DNA of 64,000 nucleotides from a virus. Shown here piece after piece: positions 47,492 to 56,059 of the stretch. The stretch is from the IMG/VR virus record IMGVR_UViG_3300042543_000618, positions 1 through 64,000 of that record; one strand, written 5' to 3'. The translations under genes and the position numbers were made by a program. Numbering within the stretch: the first letter of the stretch is position 1; each line of letters opens with the position of its first letter. The notes below the pieces were generated by a model that ran no database searches, was not told the DNA's origin, and saw only the letters and a program-made list of their open reading frames with translations.

Positions 47492-48102
47492 CTATTTCCC
47501 ACGCATCTGGTCGAGCATCTCAGGCGTTACCCCAAGTTCCCTTAGCTCTTGCTGGTAGCTATCGTCGTGGAATTCGTTATTGTCTGGATTGCCGTCGGCA
47601 TTGCGTTCTTGCTCAAGCTCAATCACTTGCCGATACTCTAGGATCACCTGAGCCTCTGTCATTGCTAACCATCGAGGGTCAGTTGGGAGGAGTCGGTAGC
47701 GATCGCGGAGGATGAAACAGATTTTGTCCCATCGTCCGTTGTCGCTACCGTCCCAGATTTTTTTGCTTGGGCATCCTCAACCTGCTGGTCCAGCCAGGCG
47801 GAATACTCTTCAGCAAATTTGCCAAAAAATTGAAAGTCCTCTGAATTGGTAGAGGTTAGCAACTGGTCCACAAACCCGACTGGTTCTACAATTACCGCCT
47901 GGGCGATCGCTACCACCAGGGCGTTATACCGTAGCTGGTCGCCTGCGTCTACCCCCTCAATGCCTGCCTCCGCCAGGGCACGGTTAATGAACCGGTCCTG
48001 GTAAGCAGGAATTAAAAACATGGAGTCGTTAAAGGTGCGGGGTCGAACGACTAAAGTACCTAGCCGCTCAAACCCCGTCACGGTCATTGTTACGGTCGTC
48101 AT
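47492..48102 (-). CDS. Tail assembly chaperone G-T fusion made by -1 frameshift
   Basis: The 145-residue upstream frame contains GCA AAA AAA, a slippery A7 run at 47764-47758. A -1 shift there continues in an open frame, IWDGSDNGRWDK...RLLPTDPRWLAMTEAQVILEY..., to the stop at 47494-47492, giving about 203 residues. The DPRWLA...EYRQ block is typical of the T part of lambda-like G-T chaperones, and the arrangement directly upstream of the tape measure is conserved in long-tailed phages. An ATG at 47662 could also start the last 56 residues alone. Confidence 0.85.
47665..48102 (-). CDS. Tail assembly chaperone, gpG-like, unshifted product
   Basis: 145 residues, MTTVTMTVTGFERLGTLVVR. Follows the tube gene and precedes the tape measure, the standard position of the G protein. 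The region after residue 115 is low-complexity Ser/Thr and probably only relevant to the unshifted form. The slippery site lies at codons 113-115. Confidence 0.85.
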   Translation of the reverse strand: MTTVTMTVTGFERLGTLVVRPRTFNDSMFLIPAYQDRFINRALAEAGIEGVDAGDQLRYNALVVAIAQAVIVEPVGFVDQLLTSTNSEDFQFFGKFAEEYSAWLDQQVEDAQAKKSGTVATTDDGTKSVSSSAIATDSSQLTLDG

Positions 48103-48122
48103 TTTGCACTCGCATTAAAGAA

Positions 48123-48689
48123 CTAGGGAAGCGCGATCAACCCGCCGCCATCGCTTAGGGTTTGGTCAATCGCTGAGAAGGACACGTTTTCCATGATCAA
48201 GGTGTCCTGGGCGGTGAAATTACACTCCCAGGAGTTGATCACACAACCAAAGATCGTGCCAATGATGCCGCCACCACCGGACAGGTCCTGGGGGCCTTGG
48301 GTGGGGGCATAGAGCTGAGGGACGCCTACCCCGGCACTGCCCCGACGGGCAATCACAATGTCAAACTCGGGCATGTTGGTGATGGTCGCCGCTCGGCTGG
48401 TGCGATCGATGATGCCACCAGACACCGATGCCAAGCGTTTCATCAAGTCGCCATACTTGAGCAGCATGGAGCTGATTCGCCCTTGGTATTGTTTGATGCC
48501 AGGGACAAATTCGACAGCGCGATCGCTGCCAATTTCGATAGCGGGTCTTGCCTGGGTTTGGGCGGAGATCGAAATCGACTGGATTCGCCCTAGGCGTAAC
48601 CCGTTGATGACTAGAGCAATGTCAAGGCTGTATTCAGCCCTAGCAAGGACAGAATTTTCAACCCTGCTGTATTGGGTACGGAAGGCCAA
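48123..48689 (-). CDS. Tail tube protein
   Basis: 188 residues immediately after the sheath gene. Contains a beta-rich fold with FVPGIKQYQGRISSMLLKYG and a C-terminal FGCVINSWECNFTAQDTLIM ENVSF, resembling myovirus tubes of the XkdM type. Polymerises into the inner tail tube. Confidence 0.8.
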   Translation of the reverse strand: MAFRTQYSRVENSVLARAEYSLDIALVINGLRLGRIQSISISAQTQARPAIEIGSDRAVEFVPGIKQYQGRISSMLLKYGDLMKRLASVSGGIIDRTSRAATITNMPEFDIVIARRGSAGVGVPQLYAPTQGPQDLSGGGGIIGTIFGCVINSWECNFTAQDTLIMENVSFSAIDQTLSDGGGLIALP

Positions 48690-48725
48690 AATAACACCTC
48701 CTGGGGTGAATAAGGTTGGTTAGGC

Positions 48726-51140
48726 TTACGCGGCCACGGTGGCGGTATCTGGCACCGGCGCCAGGATTTGCGAGTTCAGGATAAAGTCGATCGCGGGGGC
48801 CGGGTAGATCTTGTAGGTCACGTCGATCGCGCTGCGGTTGGTTTGGTTGAGCGTCGCCGCCGTAAAGCTGGGGTCGTAACCGTAGATGATGGCCTGACTG
48901 CTAAGCCGGTCTAGGGTAAGGTTCACCGCCTCGCGGATGAGCCCCAGGGTGGTGCCATCTAACGCCTTGCCGATGAATAGGGTTTCCTCCAGGTCGCGTA
49001 CCGTCTGGGCCACGTAGTCGCTCTGGTTGATAATTGAGATTTGCTCAAATACGACAGAGGAACGGGCGGTGGTAATGGCCCGGGTCACACGGAAGCCCCG
49101 GGACTCCCGCACCAGGGTAGGGTCACGCTCGATAGTTAGAATGCCGGAGACGATCGCATCATCTAGCTCGGTACTACCGGGCTGGTACTCAAATTCAGCA
49201 GCGGTGATATTGGTTAGGAAGGTATGGGTAATCGGGTCAGAAACGCCATTGCCTTCAGCCGCTAGCATTCCCGCCACGATCGCGGTAGTGGCATAGGCAG
49301 AAGAATAGGTACGTTGGCTGCCGGTCACCAGGTCCGCCATGCGTAGCCCGGGGGAGACAAATACGACCCGTTCGCTGTTAAAGGTTTCCGCCCTGGCCCG
49401 GATTTGTGATTGGGTCCAGCCTAGGGCATGGCCCAAGATACAGATCCGCTCCCGCCGTTGGGCGGTAGTGGACATCAACCGGCAATGGTCGGCAAAGGCG
49501 GCTTGAACGCCTGCATCGGTGACGCCAGCGGGCACTAGGTAGCGCAGGGGCGTATATTTCACCTTATCGAGGGCTTCCAGCCATCGTTGCAGGGTGGGAA
49601 CAGAGTCAAAGCCATTGCTAAGGATAATGGAGCCGGAGGGCGGCAATGGGTCAATGCCACCGGCTAGGGACACACCACCGGCGGCCACTAACACCGTCGT
49701 CTGGGTGTTAACCAGGATATTAGTTTTCCAGCCATTGGCACTGATGCCCGGGGGTACGGCGGTCAGGGTGATGGTGCTGGTGTAGGTGCCTGCATTGTAG
49801 GCGGCACTGGCAACAGCGTAGGCGCTCCAGTCATTGGACTCGTTGATCAGTCGGGCCAGCTCGATACCTACCGCCTGGATGGTATCGCCAGGCAGGGTGG
49901 AGTAGAACACCGTTAGGGGGCCTTCGGCGCGATCGCTGGGGGTAAGCGACAGGCTCAGGTATTGGCCACCCCGTTGCAGGATGCCATTGGCGGGTAGCTG
50001 GGTCTCGATCGCTTCAGTGGCAGGCTGGGAGGGCGGATCTACCACCAGGGTTTGCCGGAACACTAGGGACGCACTAGCGGCGGTGCCAGCGGCAATGGTG
50101 CCAGCGTCTAGCTTTTGCACCGTGCGCACCCGGTCTAAGCCGGTGCCATCCCATTCGTAATGAACAATCTGATAGGTGCCGGCGTAGTCACCGGAGGCGA
50201 TGGTAAAGGTAGAGCCAATAATACCTTTGTTGGTGGCATGCTGCCAGGTTTGGCCACTAGGCAGGGCAAAGCGGTAGATATTAGCACCATAGGCGGTGGT
50301 GGTGACCACCATGTTAGTAACCGCTTGGGTGTAAACGTTCTCCTTGCGGACAACGTTGTAGGTGCCATTGACAGTGGCGGGCAGGGCCGCTGATACCGTC
50401 ACGGTGGCAGGCGTTGGGGTTAGGTTAGTCCCATCCCAGGAGAAGGCGAGCGAGTCGGTGGTATTCACCCGCAAGCTAGCCGGGTATTGGTAGAAGAATG
50501 CGGCATTGGTAATCTCACTAGCGCCGGTCAGTGTTGCCTTGCCGTCACTGGTGGAGGTAGCGATCGTTAGGGTCTGGGTTGCCTTGGTGCCGCCAGCGGT
50601 GGCCCGCACCGATACCGGTGACTCAGCATTTAAGCGCTCAAGCAACTGGGAGACAGAGGGGACATTGTCAATGGTCTGCTTATAGGCTGTCCCATTGAGT
50701 TGGGTGCCAGCAATCACCGCCTGGGTACCCTGGATGGAGCCGGGTAAAAACTGAACGCTGAAGGTATTGCCGTAGCCGCCAAAGTCCTTAAATTCACCCA
50801 CTAGGGTGGTGCCATTGTTGGTGAGGGTGCCGGAGGCTTTGGCGGAATTGTCCGCCCGTACCCCTAGCACTAGGGGCGCACCGCCCTTGACGCCACCGCG
50901 AAAGGTAAGGGTGATGGCATCAGCCAAGGGTGAACCAGCACCAAATACCTGCTGGGCTTGGTTAGCATTTTTGAATGCGTAGGTGGTCAGGGGCGTGCCA
51001 CCTAGGGCTGCACCTAGCACACAAACAACATTGGGGGCAAATTCCTGGGCCAACTCCAGGGCGGAGGCATCCACCTGGGTGTAGGCGCCGGGTTGCAGAA
51101 TACGGCTAACGGGCCGACCGAAAACAACACTAGAAGCCAT
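48726..51140 (-). CDS. Tail sheath protein
   Basis: 804 residues. The N-terminus (VSRILQPGAYTQVDASALEL, VLGAALGGTPLTTYAFKNAN QAQQVFGAGSPLADAI) and C-terminus (ESRGFRVTRAITT, QTVRDLEETLFIGKALDGTT) carry the conserved contractile-sheath fold. A long beta-rich insertion of about 350 residues sits between them, making it larger than most sheaths. It identifies the phage as a myovirus type. Confidence 0.9.
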   Translation of the reverse strand: MASSVVFGRPVSRILQPGAYTQVDASALELAQEFAPNVVCVLGAALGGTPLTTYAFKNANQAQQVFGAGSPLADAITLTFRGGVKGGAPLVLGVRADNSAKASGTLTNNGTTLVGEFKDFGGYGNTFSVQFLPGSIQGTQAVIAGTQLNGTAYKQTIDNVPSVSQLLERLNAESPVSVRATAGGTKATQTLTIATSTSDGKATLTGASEITNAAFFYQYPASLRVNTTDSLAFSWDGTNLTPTPATVTVSAALPATVNGTYNVVRKENVYTQAVTNMVVTTTAYGANIYRFALPSGQTWQHATNKGIIGSTFTIASGDYAGTYQIVHYEWDGTGLDRVRTVQKLDAGTIAAGTAASASLVFRQTLVVDPPSQPATEAIETQLPANGILQRGGQYLSLSLTPSDRAEGPLTVFYSTLPGDTIQAVGIELARLINESNDWSAYAVASAAYNAGTYTSTITLTAVPPGISANGWKTNILVNTQTTVLVAAGGVSLAGGIDPLPPSGSIILSNGFDSVPTLQRWLEALDKVKYTPLRYLVPAGVTDAGVQAAFADHCRLMSTTAQRRERICILGHALGWTQSQIRARAETFNSERVVFVSPGLRMADLVTGSQRTYSSAYATTAIVAGMLAAEGNGVSDPITHTFLTNITAAEFEYQPGSTELDDAIVSGILTIERDPTLVRESRGFRVTRAITTARSSVVFEQISIINQSDYVAQTVRDLEETLFIGKALDGTTLGLIREAVNLTLDRLSSQAIIYGYDPSFTAATLNQTNRSAIDVTYKIYPAPAIDFILNSQILAPVPDTATVAA

Positions 51141-51149
51141 GGGAGTTTC

Positions 51150-51302
51150 CTATTGAACTGGAGTGAGTAATGCCCGTTGCCATAGCCGTCGCCATTCGTC
51201 TAGCGATCGCGGCTCGGTGTGGCCTGCCAGCGTTGCCAGGGCGGCGGCGCGTTGATGGTCTGACAGGTATTGATTAGCGAATAATTCAAGCGTTATCGGC
51301 AT
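51150..51302 (-). CDS. Small hypothetical protein, 50 aa
   Basis: MPITLELFANQYLSDHQRAA to TPVQ, stop at 51152-51150. Overlaps the end of the 251-residue gene by 17 bases and ends 10 bases before the sheath start codon. Helical, no family recognised; the tight packing supports expression. Confidence 0.55.
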   Translation of the reverse strand: MPITLELFANQYLSDHQRAAALATLAGHTEPRSLDEWRRLWQRALLTPVQ

Positions 51303-52041
51303 AGAGTCTATCCGGGGAAATGATGTCGTTAAGTTGGTTCAACCCTTCGCCTGCTGCACCAGCCCAAATGCCGCCGGGGCCAAAATTCTCCCAGGCGAAA
51401 GCGTATTGCAATCGGTCTACGTCGGTCACTACCGATAGGTCGTAGGTGGCAGCAAAGGTCAGGCGGGACACGTAAAATTCAAACCCTGGCTGGCTTTGGG
51501 TGCCTTGGTATTCCACCTGGTCGTCGGCGGCATTAGTACAGTTCAGTTGGTAAAAGCCCAGTGTCCTCAATTGTGGAAGTGCCCATAGGGTGGCGTCTAG
51601 GCAATATTGCTGGAACCAGATGTGCAGGTCATCGCGTAGACGTTCGTTAGTACAACAGATGGCCGCCTCTAGTTGGTCGTTGACCAATAGCCCTGAAAAT
51701 TTACGAACCGTCAGCCCACGCCCGGGCAGTTGTACAGACTCCTCGTGCCAGTCCAAGTCCACCCCGGTGGGTTTGTTGGTCGAGCCGAGCCGGAGGATAG
51801 CGATGCGCGGGCAGTGCTGACGGGCGGTCGGATAGGCGCTAGTCACATCCAATGGCAACCATTGGTTAGCGCGACTATCCCCATGGTCTGCCTTGAGACG
51901 CCTGACGGCAGCCTCATTAACGTCCTTGGCAAATTGTCGGGCAATGTCCAGTAAAACGGTCTTTCCATCACAGGGGTAGGGAAACCGTTCACCAAAAAGG
52001 GCGCTTTCACCCCCAGCTAGGTTGCTATCCACTGATGGCAA
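51286..52041 (-). CDS. Neck/tail-terminator-type protein, 251 aa
   Basis: Uses a TTG start at 52041 with no clear ribosome site. The protein (DIARQFAKDVNEAAVRRLK; VSRLTFAATYDLSVVTDVDR) has mixed helical and beta parts. Located between the gp10-like protein and the sheath, where tail terminators and completion proteins are found. Family not established. Confidence 0.6.
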   Translation of the reverse strand: MPSVDSNLAGGESALFGERFPYPCDGKTVLLDIARQFAKDVNEAAVRRLKADHGDSRANQWLPLDVTSAYPTARQHCPRIAILRLGSTNKPTGVDLDWHEESVQLPGRGLTVRKFSGLLVNDQLEAAICCTNERLRDDLHIWFQQYCLDATLWALPQLRTLGFYQLNCTNAADDQVEYQGTQSQPGFEFYVSRLTFAATYDLSVVTDVDRLQYAFAWENFGPGGIWAGAAGEGLNQLNDIISPDRLYADNA

Positions 52042-52093
52042 TCTCGAAGACGAGGATAGCTAAAAGTGCGGCGATCGCAATAAACCACAACAT
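52025..52093 (-). CDS. Possible membrane micropeptide, 22 aa
   Basis: ATG 52093 overlaps the TGA of the 197-residue gene; the peptide LWFIAIAALLAILVFEIAIS is a single transmembrane helix. It reads into the TTG start of the next gene, so translation may simply couple the two genes. Tentative. Confidence 0.35.
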   Translation of the reverse strand: MLWFIAIAALLAILVFEIAISG

Positions 52094-52686
52094 CAGAAGC
52101 CATGCTCCTTTAGAACGTCTTGAACCGCCGCCGCGATCGCCTGCTGGATTTCCGGGTCCGCCCGGTTGACGGCTGACTCGAACCAGTATTTGCCAGCCAT
52201 TGGCGGTAACGTCGTGGCAAAGAAATAACGGCCACTAATGCCCCTAAAGCCGTTCTCGCCATTGACAAGCTGATGATTACCGCCTGGGATCGTAAGTCGT
52301 GCTTTGGACGCATAGCCAGCCTTAGCGCTAGGGGTGTACTTAGGGCGCACCTCACCCCGGCCTGTCTCCAGGATGGCGAGGTAATTCCATTCCTCCGGGT
52401 TGTCCGCATAGCGGGTCATTGCAGAGGCATAGATGCGAGAGCGAAAAGGAGAACCGTAGGGGTACTCCGCCTGGACGCTAGCGGCACCGCGTCCGGTGCG
52501 CTTTTGGATGACATGGCCACCAGTACGGCTATTGAAGGGCACACCGCTTAGGTGTTCCTTGCCGTAGGTGGCAACCAGGTCGGAGGCATCCTGGATCGCT
52601 ACCTTGGCAATCTCAGGGATAAGTTCTTTCACCTGGGTCAGCCCAAACTGGCCAGATTTCAGGTTGATGGCATAGCGGTAGGCCAT
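52093..52686 (-). CDS. Neck/head-tail joining protein, gp10-like
   Basis: 197 residues: KVAIQDASDLVATYGKEHLS GVPFNSRTGGHVIQKRT at the N-terminal half and YFFATTLPPMAGKYWFESAV near the end. The pattern fits HK97 gp10-type minor neck proteins. Context between connector and sheath genes agrees. Moderate confidence. Confidence 0.6.
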   Translation of the reverse strand: MAYRYAINLKSGQFGLTQVKELIPEIAKVAIQDASDLVATYGKEHLSGVPFNSRTGGHVIQKRTGRGAASVQAEYPYGSPFRSRIYASAMTRYADNPEEWNYLAILETGRGEVRPKYTPSAKAGYASKARLTIPGGNHQLVNGENGFRGISGRYFFATTLPPMAGKYWFESAVNRADPEIQQAIAAAVQDVLKEHGF

Positions 52687-52892
52687 TATTTAGCCGGTGC
52701 TTCCTTAGCAGGCTTGGGAGCGGTGATTTCTTCTACCGTGAAGCGATCGCCATAGAGGGCGTTTAGCTCCTCCTGGAGGGCCACTACCTGTACACCCACC
52801 ACCGGTTCCCCGATCGCCACTAGCTTAGCCACCGGCAAGTAGATAGAACCGGACTCAATTTCACCAGTGGTGTCAATAACGCGATAACCCAT
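52686..52892 (-). CDS. Small hypothetical protein, 68 aa
   Basis: MGYRVIDTTGEIESGSIYLP, short strands and a Lys/Pro/Ala tail (APKPAKEAPAK). Overlaps neighbours. Possibly a small connector or decoration protein; not recognised. Confidence 0.6.
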   Translation of the reverse strand: MGYRVIDTTGEIESGSIYLPVAKLVAIGEPVVGVQVVALQEELNALYGDRFTVEEITAPKPAKEAPAK

Positions 52893-53382
52893 CTTCCTTT
52901 ACTCCAAACCGTTCGCGGGATAGAAAAACTTGAAAGGCGGCAACGGTATCACCCATCTGGCACGGCATCACCGGCGCGGTGGCGTAGTAGATGCCGCCTG
53001 CTATCTGAAACCGGTCCTGACGCTTTGGGCGATCGTCGACCACCACAAATACCTCGCCCGGATCTTGCACCAGGTAAAGGCTTGCCTCACCCTGGTAGTA
53101 GATGCCGCCCTTGTCCTGGAATGGCGTTTGTTTGGGCCTACAAAAAATGCCCTTCAGTGGGTTGTTTGGGTTGGGCCGGTAGTCGATGCCGGAGTCAAAC
53201 AACCCGCTTGTGGGCGCTAGGTAGTCAGGCTGCCCAGCCTCGTTATAGGTCGCCTGCTTAGCCTCCACCGCCTTCCAATGGTAGACAGTGGTGCCAACCA
53301 TTGGACTGGATGCGATCGCGGCGATCGCCTGGCGGATAAAGATGCCTTGCGGCGTCTCTGTAAAACCGAGGCTGGGCTGCAT
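52873..53382 (-). CDS. Head-tail connector-type protein, 169 aa
   Basis: MQPSLGFTETPQGIFIRQAI, with beta-rich GIFCRPKQTPFQDKGGIYYQ GEASLYLVQDPGEVFVVVDD. The Asp/Arg-rich beta barrel style and position after the capsid-side genes suggest a neck stopper. Inference from context. Confidence 0.6.
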   Translation of the reverse strand: MQPSLGFTETPQGIFIRQAIAAIASSPMVGTTVYHWKAVEAKQATYNEAGQPDYLAPTSGLFDSGIDYRPNPNNPLKGIFCRPKQTPFQDKGGIYYQGEASLYLVQDPGEVFVVVDDRPKRQDRFQIAGGIYYATAPVMPCQMGDTVAAFQVFLSRERFGVKEDGLSRY

Positions 53383-53384
53383 GG

Positions 53385-54203
53385 TTAGAACATTTCCAGG
53401 ATAGCCATCACCTCGATGGCCCCACCGGCGATCGCGGTGGAGGTGTCGGTCTGGTTGTACTGGAAGGATAGGGAGGGTACATCGTACCAGGACAGGGCGT
53501 CAGCACTAGCAGCCACATCTCGAACGATGGTGCCAGCGGTTACTAAGTCAGCGTCGTCAATGGTGACTAAGCTAACGGCGCTAGCGGTGCCTTGCTTCAC
53601 CTTGAAGATGAAGTCATCACCAGCGGTATTGCCAGCGGTAGCCGCGATCGCCACTCGGGCATGGGCATAGGTTAGCCGTACGTTTTTTAGCCCGATGGCA
53701 GGGACGCTCCAGGTGAAAAAGGTAACGTCTGAACCCTTGGTGCACTTGGCCAGGTTAACGACACCCCGTACGCCAAAGCGGCAAGCGCCATAGTTGTACT
53801 GCTGGCCAATGTGCAGGATCGAGGCGGTGGCTTCATTGTCGGTAGAGAGGCTACCGATTAGCACATCGCTGACCAGGGGCGCGGCATTGTTGGTATCGCC
53901 GTAGGTGAGCCCCTTAAGGCCGAAGTAGATATTTTTGTTGCTGAGGTTCTTGGCAGCCGCGGCGGTCACCTTAGGGCCGTAGGGGCCGATTACCTTATCG
54001 CCCTCGACGATGACGCCAGAGGTGAGGGTAGGGGTCAGCCCGGTGGTAATGGCACCGCTACTGAGCGGTAAGCCTAGCTCTAGCCCGGCGCGGATGCCTT
54101 CACCGGGTTGCAGGTATTCCAGGCTTTTGCGTAGGCTATGCTCCCAGCCTTGCTCGGGCTGAGAGATGGGGGGGAAGGGAGAGGTTTGGGGATTGAGAGG
54201 CAT
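53385..54203 (-). CDS. Structural protein, 272 aa
   Basis: N-terminal QGWEHSLRKSLEYLQPGEG, then beta-rich Ala/Thr/Gly sequence (AITTGLTPTLTSGVIVEGDK). Placed between neck genes. May be a capsid decoration or tail protein. No family recognised. Confidence 0.6.
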   Translation of the reverse strand: MPLNPQTSPFPPISQPEQGWEHSLRKSLEYLQPGEGIRAGLELGLPLSSGAITTGLTPTLTSGVIVEGDKVIGPYGPKVTAAAAKNLSNKNIYFGLKGLTYGDTNNAAPLVSDVLIGSLSTDNEATASILHIGQQYNYGACRFGVRGVVNLAKCTKGSDVTFFTWSVPAIGLKNVRLTYAHARVAIAATAGNTAGDDFIFKVKQGTASAVSLVTIDDADLVTAGTIVRDVAASADALSWYDVPSLSFQYNQTDTSTAIAGGAIEVMAILEMF

Positions 54204-54213
54204 GGTCGTTTCC

Positions 54214-55551
54214 TTACAAAATGTCTAGGTCAAGTCGAGCGTAGCTATCCAGTATTAAGTTGGCCGATAGTTGCCAGCTTGGTGAAAACTGGGTGAACAG
54301 TTGTCCAAAGTTCAAATTCACACAACCAATCGAAAGCGCTTGCATCCCCTGGGTGAGCGCTTGTTGCCAGAAAATTGCTTGCCGGACGGCGGCCATGTTG
54401 GCGATCGCCTCAGCAATGTCGGTGGGGATCTTGTCAAACCCGGCGGTGTAGGTTAACTCCACGTTGTTTAGTCCGGGCGGTAGGGTGGCAAAGGTGCCAA
54501 TGCCAATATCAGCGCCGACGGCGAACCCCCAGTCCCAATAGTCCCAAATATTTTGGTTGATGGTAATCACCCCGGTTTCCGCGTCGCCGTGGAGTAATTG
54601 GGCGCCGCTGCTGCGGATATTGAGCGGGTCAAAGTCTTTTTCGGTATAGCGCCTGAACAAAGTGCGGCTATAGCTGAGCGCATCTATCTTAAAAAACTCA
54701 TCAGCAACAAAAGGACGTTCGCGTAGGTGGACCTGTCGTTGGCGATTAAGGCCATTGTACGCCTGACGGATGTATCGCCACTTGGCAAAGCGTCTGCCGG
54801 TGCGGCGTTCGCCTTCGGCGGTCGCTTCCTCCAAGCACCGCAACACATAGCGGCTATAGGCGGTCTCCACATAGGTGGTAGCAAGGTTCTCCGGTCCGTT
54901 GTAGTAAAGGGTGTTGCCCACCCTGGCCCAGCTTCGTTCGTAGCGGGTGGCTAAATCCTTGTAGTCCACCTGGGCGGCGTGTTGGTCATCCACCCATAGC
55001 CCATACAACACTTGGTCGTCCGCTAGTTCCGCCTCCCAGTAACCTAGGGCATTTAGTTCCCAGTCCAGCCCCACCAGGGGGACGGCAATCTGAACCGATG
55101 CGCCAGGGACACTCCCTAGTACCTCTAGCACCTCCCTAGGGGCGGCATAGACTAGAGCACCGTTGACACAGTAGCTAGTTGCCGCAGGCGGCGTAGCGGT
55201 GGTGAAGGGCTCACTATGCTGAAGGGTACCATAGGCGACTACCTCCAGCGTATAGCCTTGGTCAAGTTTGATCTTGTCCCAGATACTTTGGTCTGGCACC
55301 ACCCGCACCACGCCCCGCTTGGCATGGCGGATGCTAATTACCGTCGTACTACTGACAGCGATCGCATTGTTGCCATCCCGCCAGCGTACTGTCAATGCCC
55401 TAGGGACACTTACCCCCAGGACGGTAATAGTAGCCGGTGTTAGGTCGAGTTCATCGCCCGGTCCCCGGTTGGAGTTGGCCCACAACTGTATGTCAATGGG
55501 CCAATTATCCAACCAGGGATACTCGAACGAGGTGCCATAGGTGACAGGCAT
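54214..55551 (-). CDS. Structural/neck protein, 445 aa
   Basis: An N-terminal half of immunoglobulin-like beta sequence is joined to a C-terminal half with helix-rich TGRRFAKWRYIRQAYNGLNR QRQVHLRERPFVADEFFKID and ELTYTAGFDKIPTDIAEAIA. The latter resembles head-completion (gp6-like connector) proteins. Probably a fusion of a decoration domain and a connector. It shares its first base with the end of the upstream gene. Confidence 0.6.
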   Translation of the reverse strand: MPVTYGTSFEYPWLDNWPIDIQLWANSNRGPGDELDLTPATITVLGVSVPRALTVRWRDGNNAIAVSSTTVISIRHAKRGVVRVVPDQSIWDKIKLDQGYTLEVVAYGTLQHSEPFTTATPPAATSYCVNGALVYAAPREVLEVLGSVPGASVQIAVPLVGLDWELNALGYWEAELADDQVLYGLWVDDQHAAQVDYKDLATRYERSWARVGNTLYYNGPENLATTYVETAYSRYVLRCLEEATAEGERRTGRRFAKWRYIRQAYNGLNRQRQVHLRERPFVADEFFKIDALSYSRTLFRRYTEKDFDPLNIRSSGAQLLHGDAETGVITINQNIWDYWDWGFAVGADIGIGTFATLPPGLNNVELTYTAGFDKIPTDIAEAIANMAAVRQAIFWQQALTQGMQALSIGCVNLNFGQLFTQFSPSWQLSANLILDSYARLDLDIL

Positions 55552-56057
55552 TAGCTAAGGATGCTAAGGAGTTCCTGTGCCTTTTTCTCAACACCCTTGC
55601 TTGTATCTGCGTCGATTACCGCCTGTAGGTAGGCGCGGCGCAGTTCAACCGGCAAGGTTTCATTGAGAGCCGTATTTTCAACGATGGGCGTCGATTGGGC
55701 GATCGTTAGTCCCTTTAACTTTTCCACTTCCACCTGGATTAACTCCAGGTCATCGGTAGATAGGACAAAGGGTTCTGCCGAGGATTCCTCGGCAACTGGT
55801 TCCGGCTCAACCGGGGCGGCGATCGCTACCGCATCCGTACTTAGGTCCACCAGCGATAGGCGGAAATGGCGTTGGATGCGCGGCTCGAAGGACTCAAGCA
55901 ACGCGGCGATCGCGGCGGCGGTGTCATCGCTTACCTCGTAGGGCACATCCACCGCAAAGGTGAATGAACCCTTCTCCCCAGGCTTGCCGCCCGGCACCTG
56001 CGGAACCGGCGCGCCTAGCCCAGGGAAGCGATCGCTATGTAGGGTTAACTGTTTCAT
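55551..56057 (-). CDS. Hypothetical head-module protein, 168 aa
   Basis: MKQLTLHSDRFPGLGAPVPQ, an acidic Ala/Glu/Pro linker (EPEPVAEESSAEPF) and a C-terminal helical pair (LPVELRRAYLQAVIDADTSK). It follows the capsid gene. Resembles head-fibre or small capsid-associated proteins only in position. Confidence 0.6.
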   Translation of the reverse strand: MKQLTLHSDRFPGLGAPVPQVPGGKPGEKGSFTFAVDVPYEVSDDTAAAIAALLESFEPRIQRHFRLSLVDLSTDAVAIAAPVEPEPVAEESSAEPFVLSTDDLELIQVEVEKLKGLTIAQSTPIVENTALNETLPVELRRAYLQAVIDADTSKGVEKKAQELLSILS

Positions 56058-56059
56058 GA

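Noticed and set aside
47038-47715. A 225-codon plus-strand frame opposite the tape measure and chaperone genes
   Set aside because: Antisense to well-supported genes, including the frameshift region; no independent signal.
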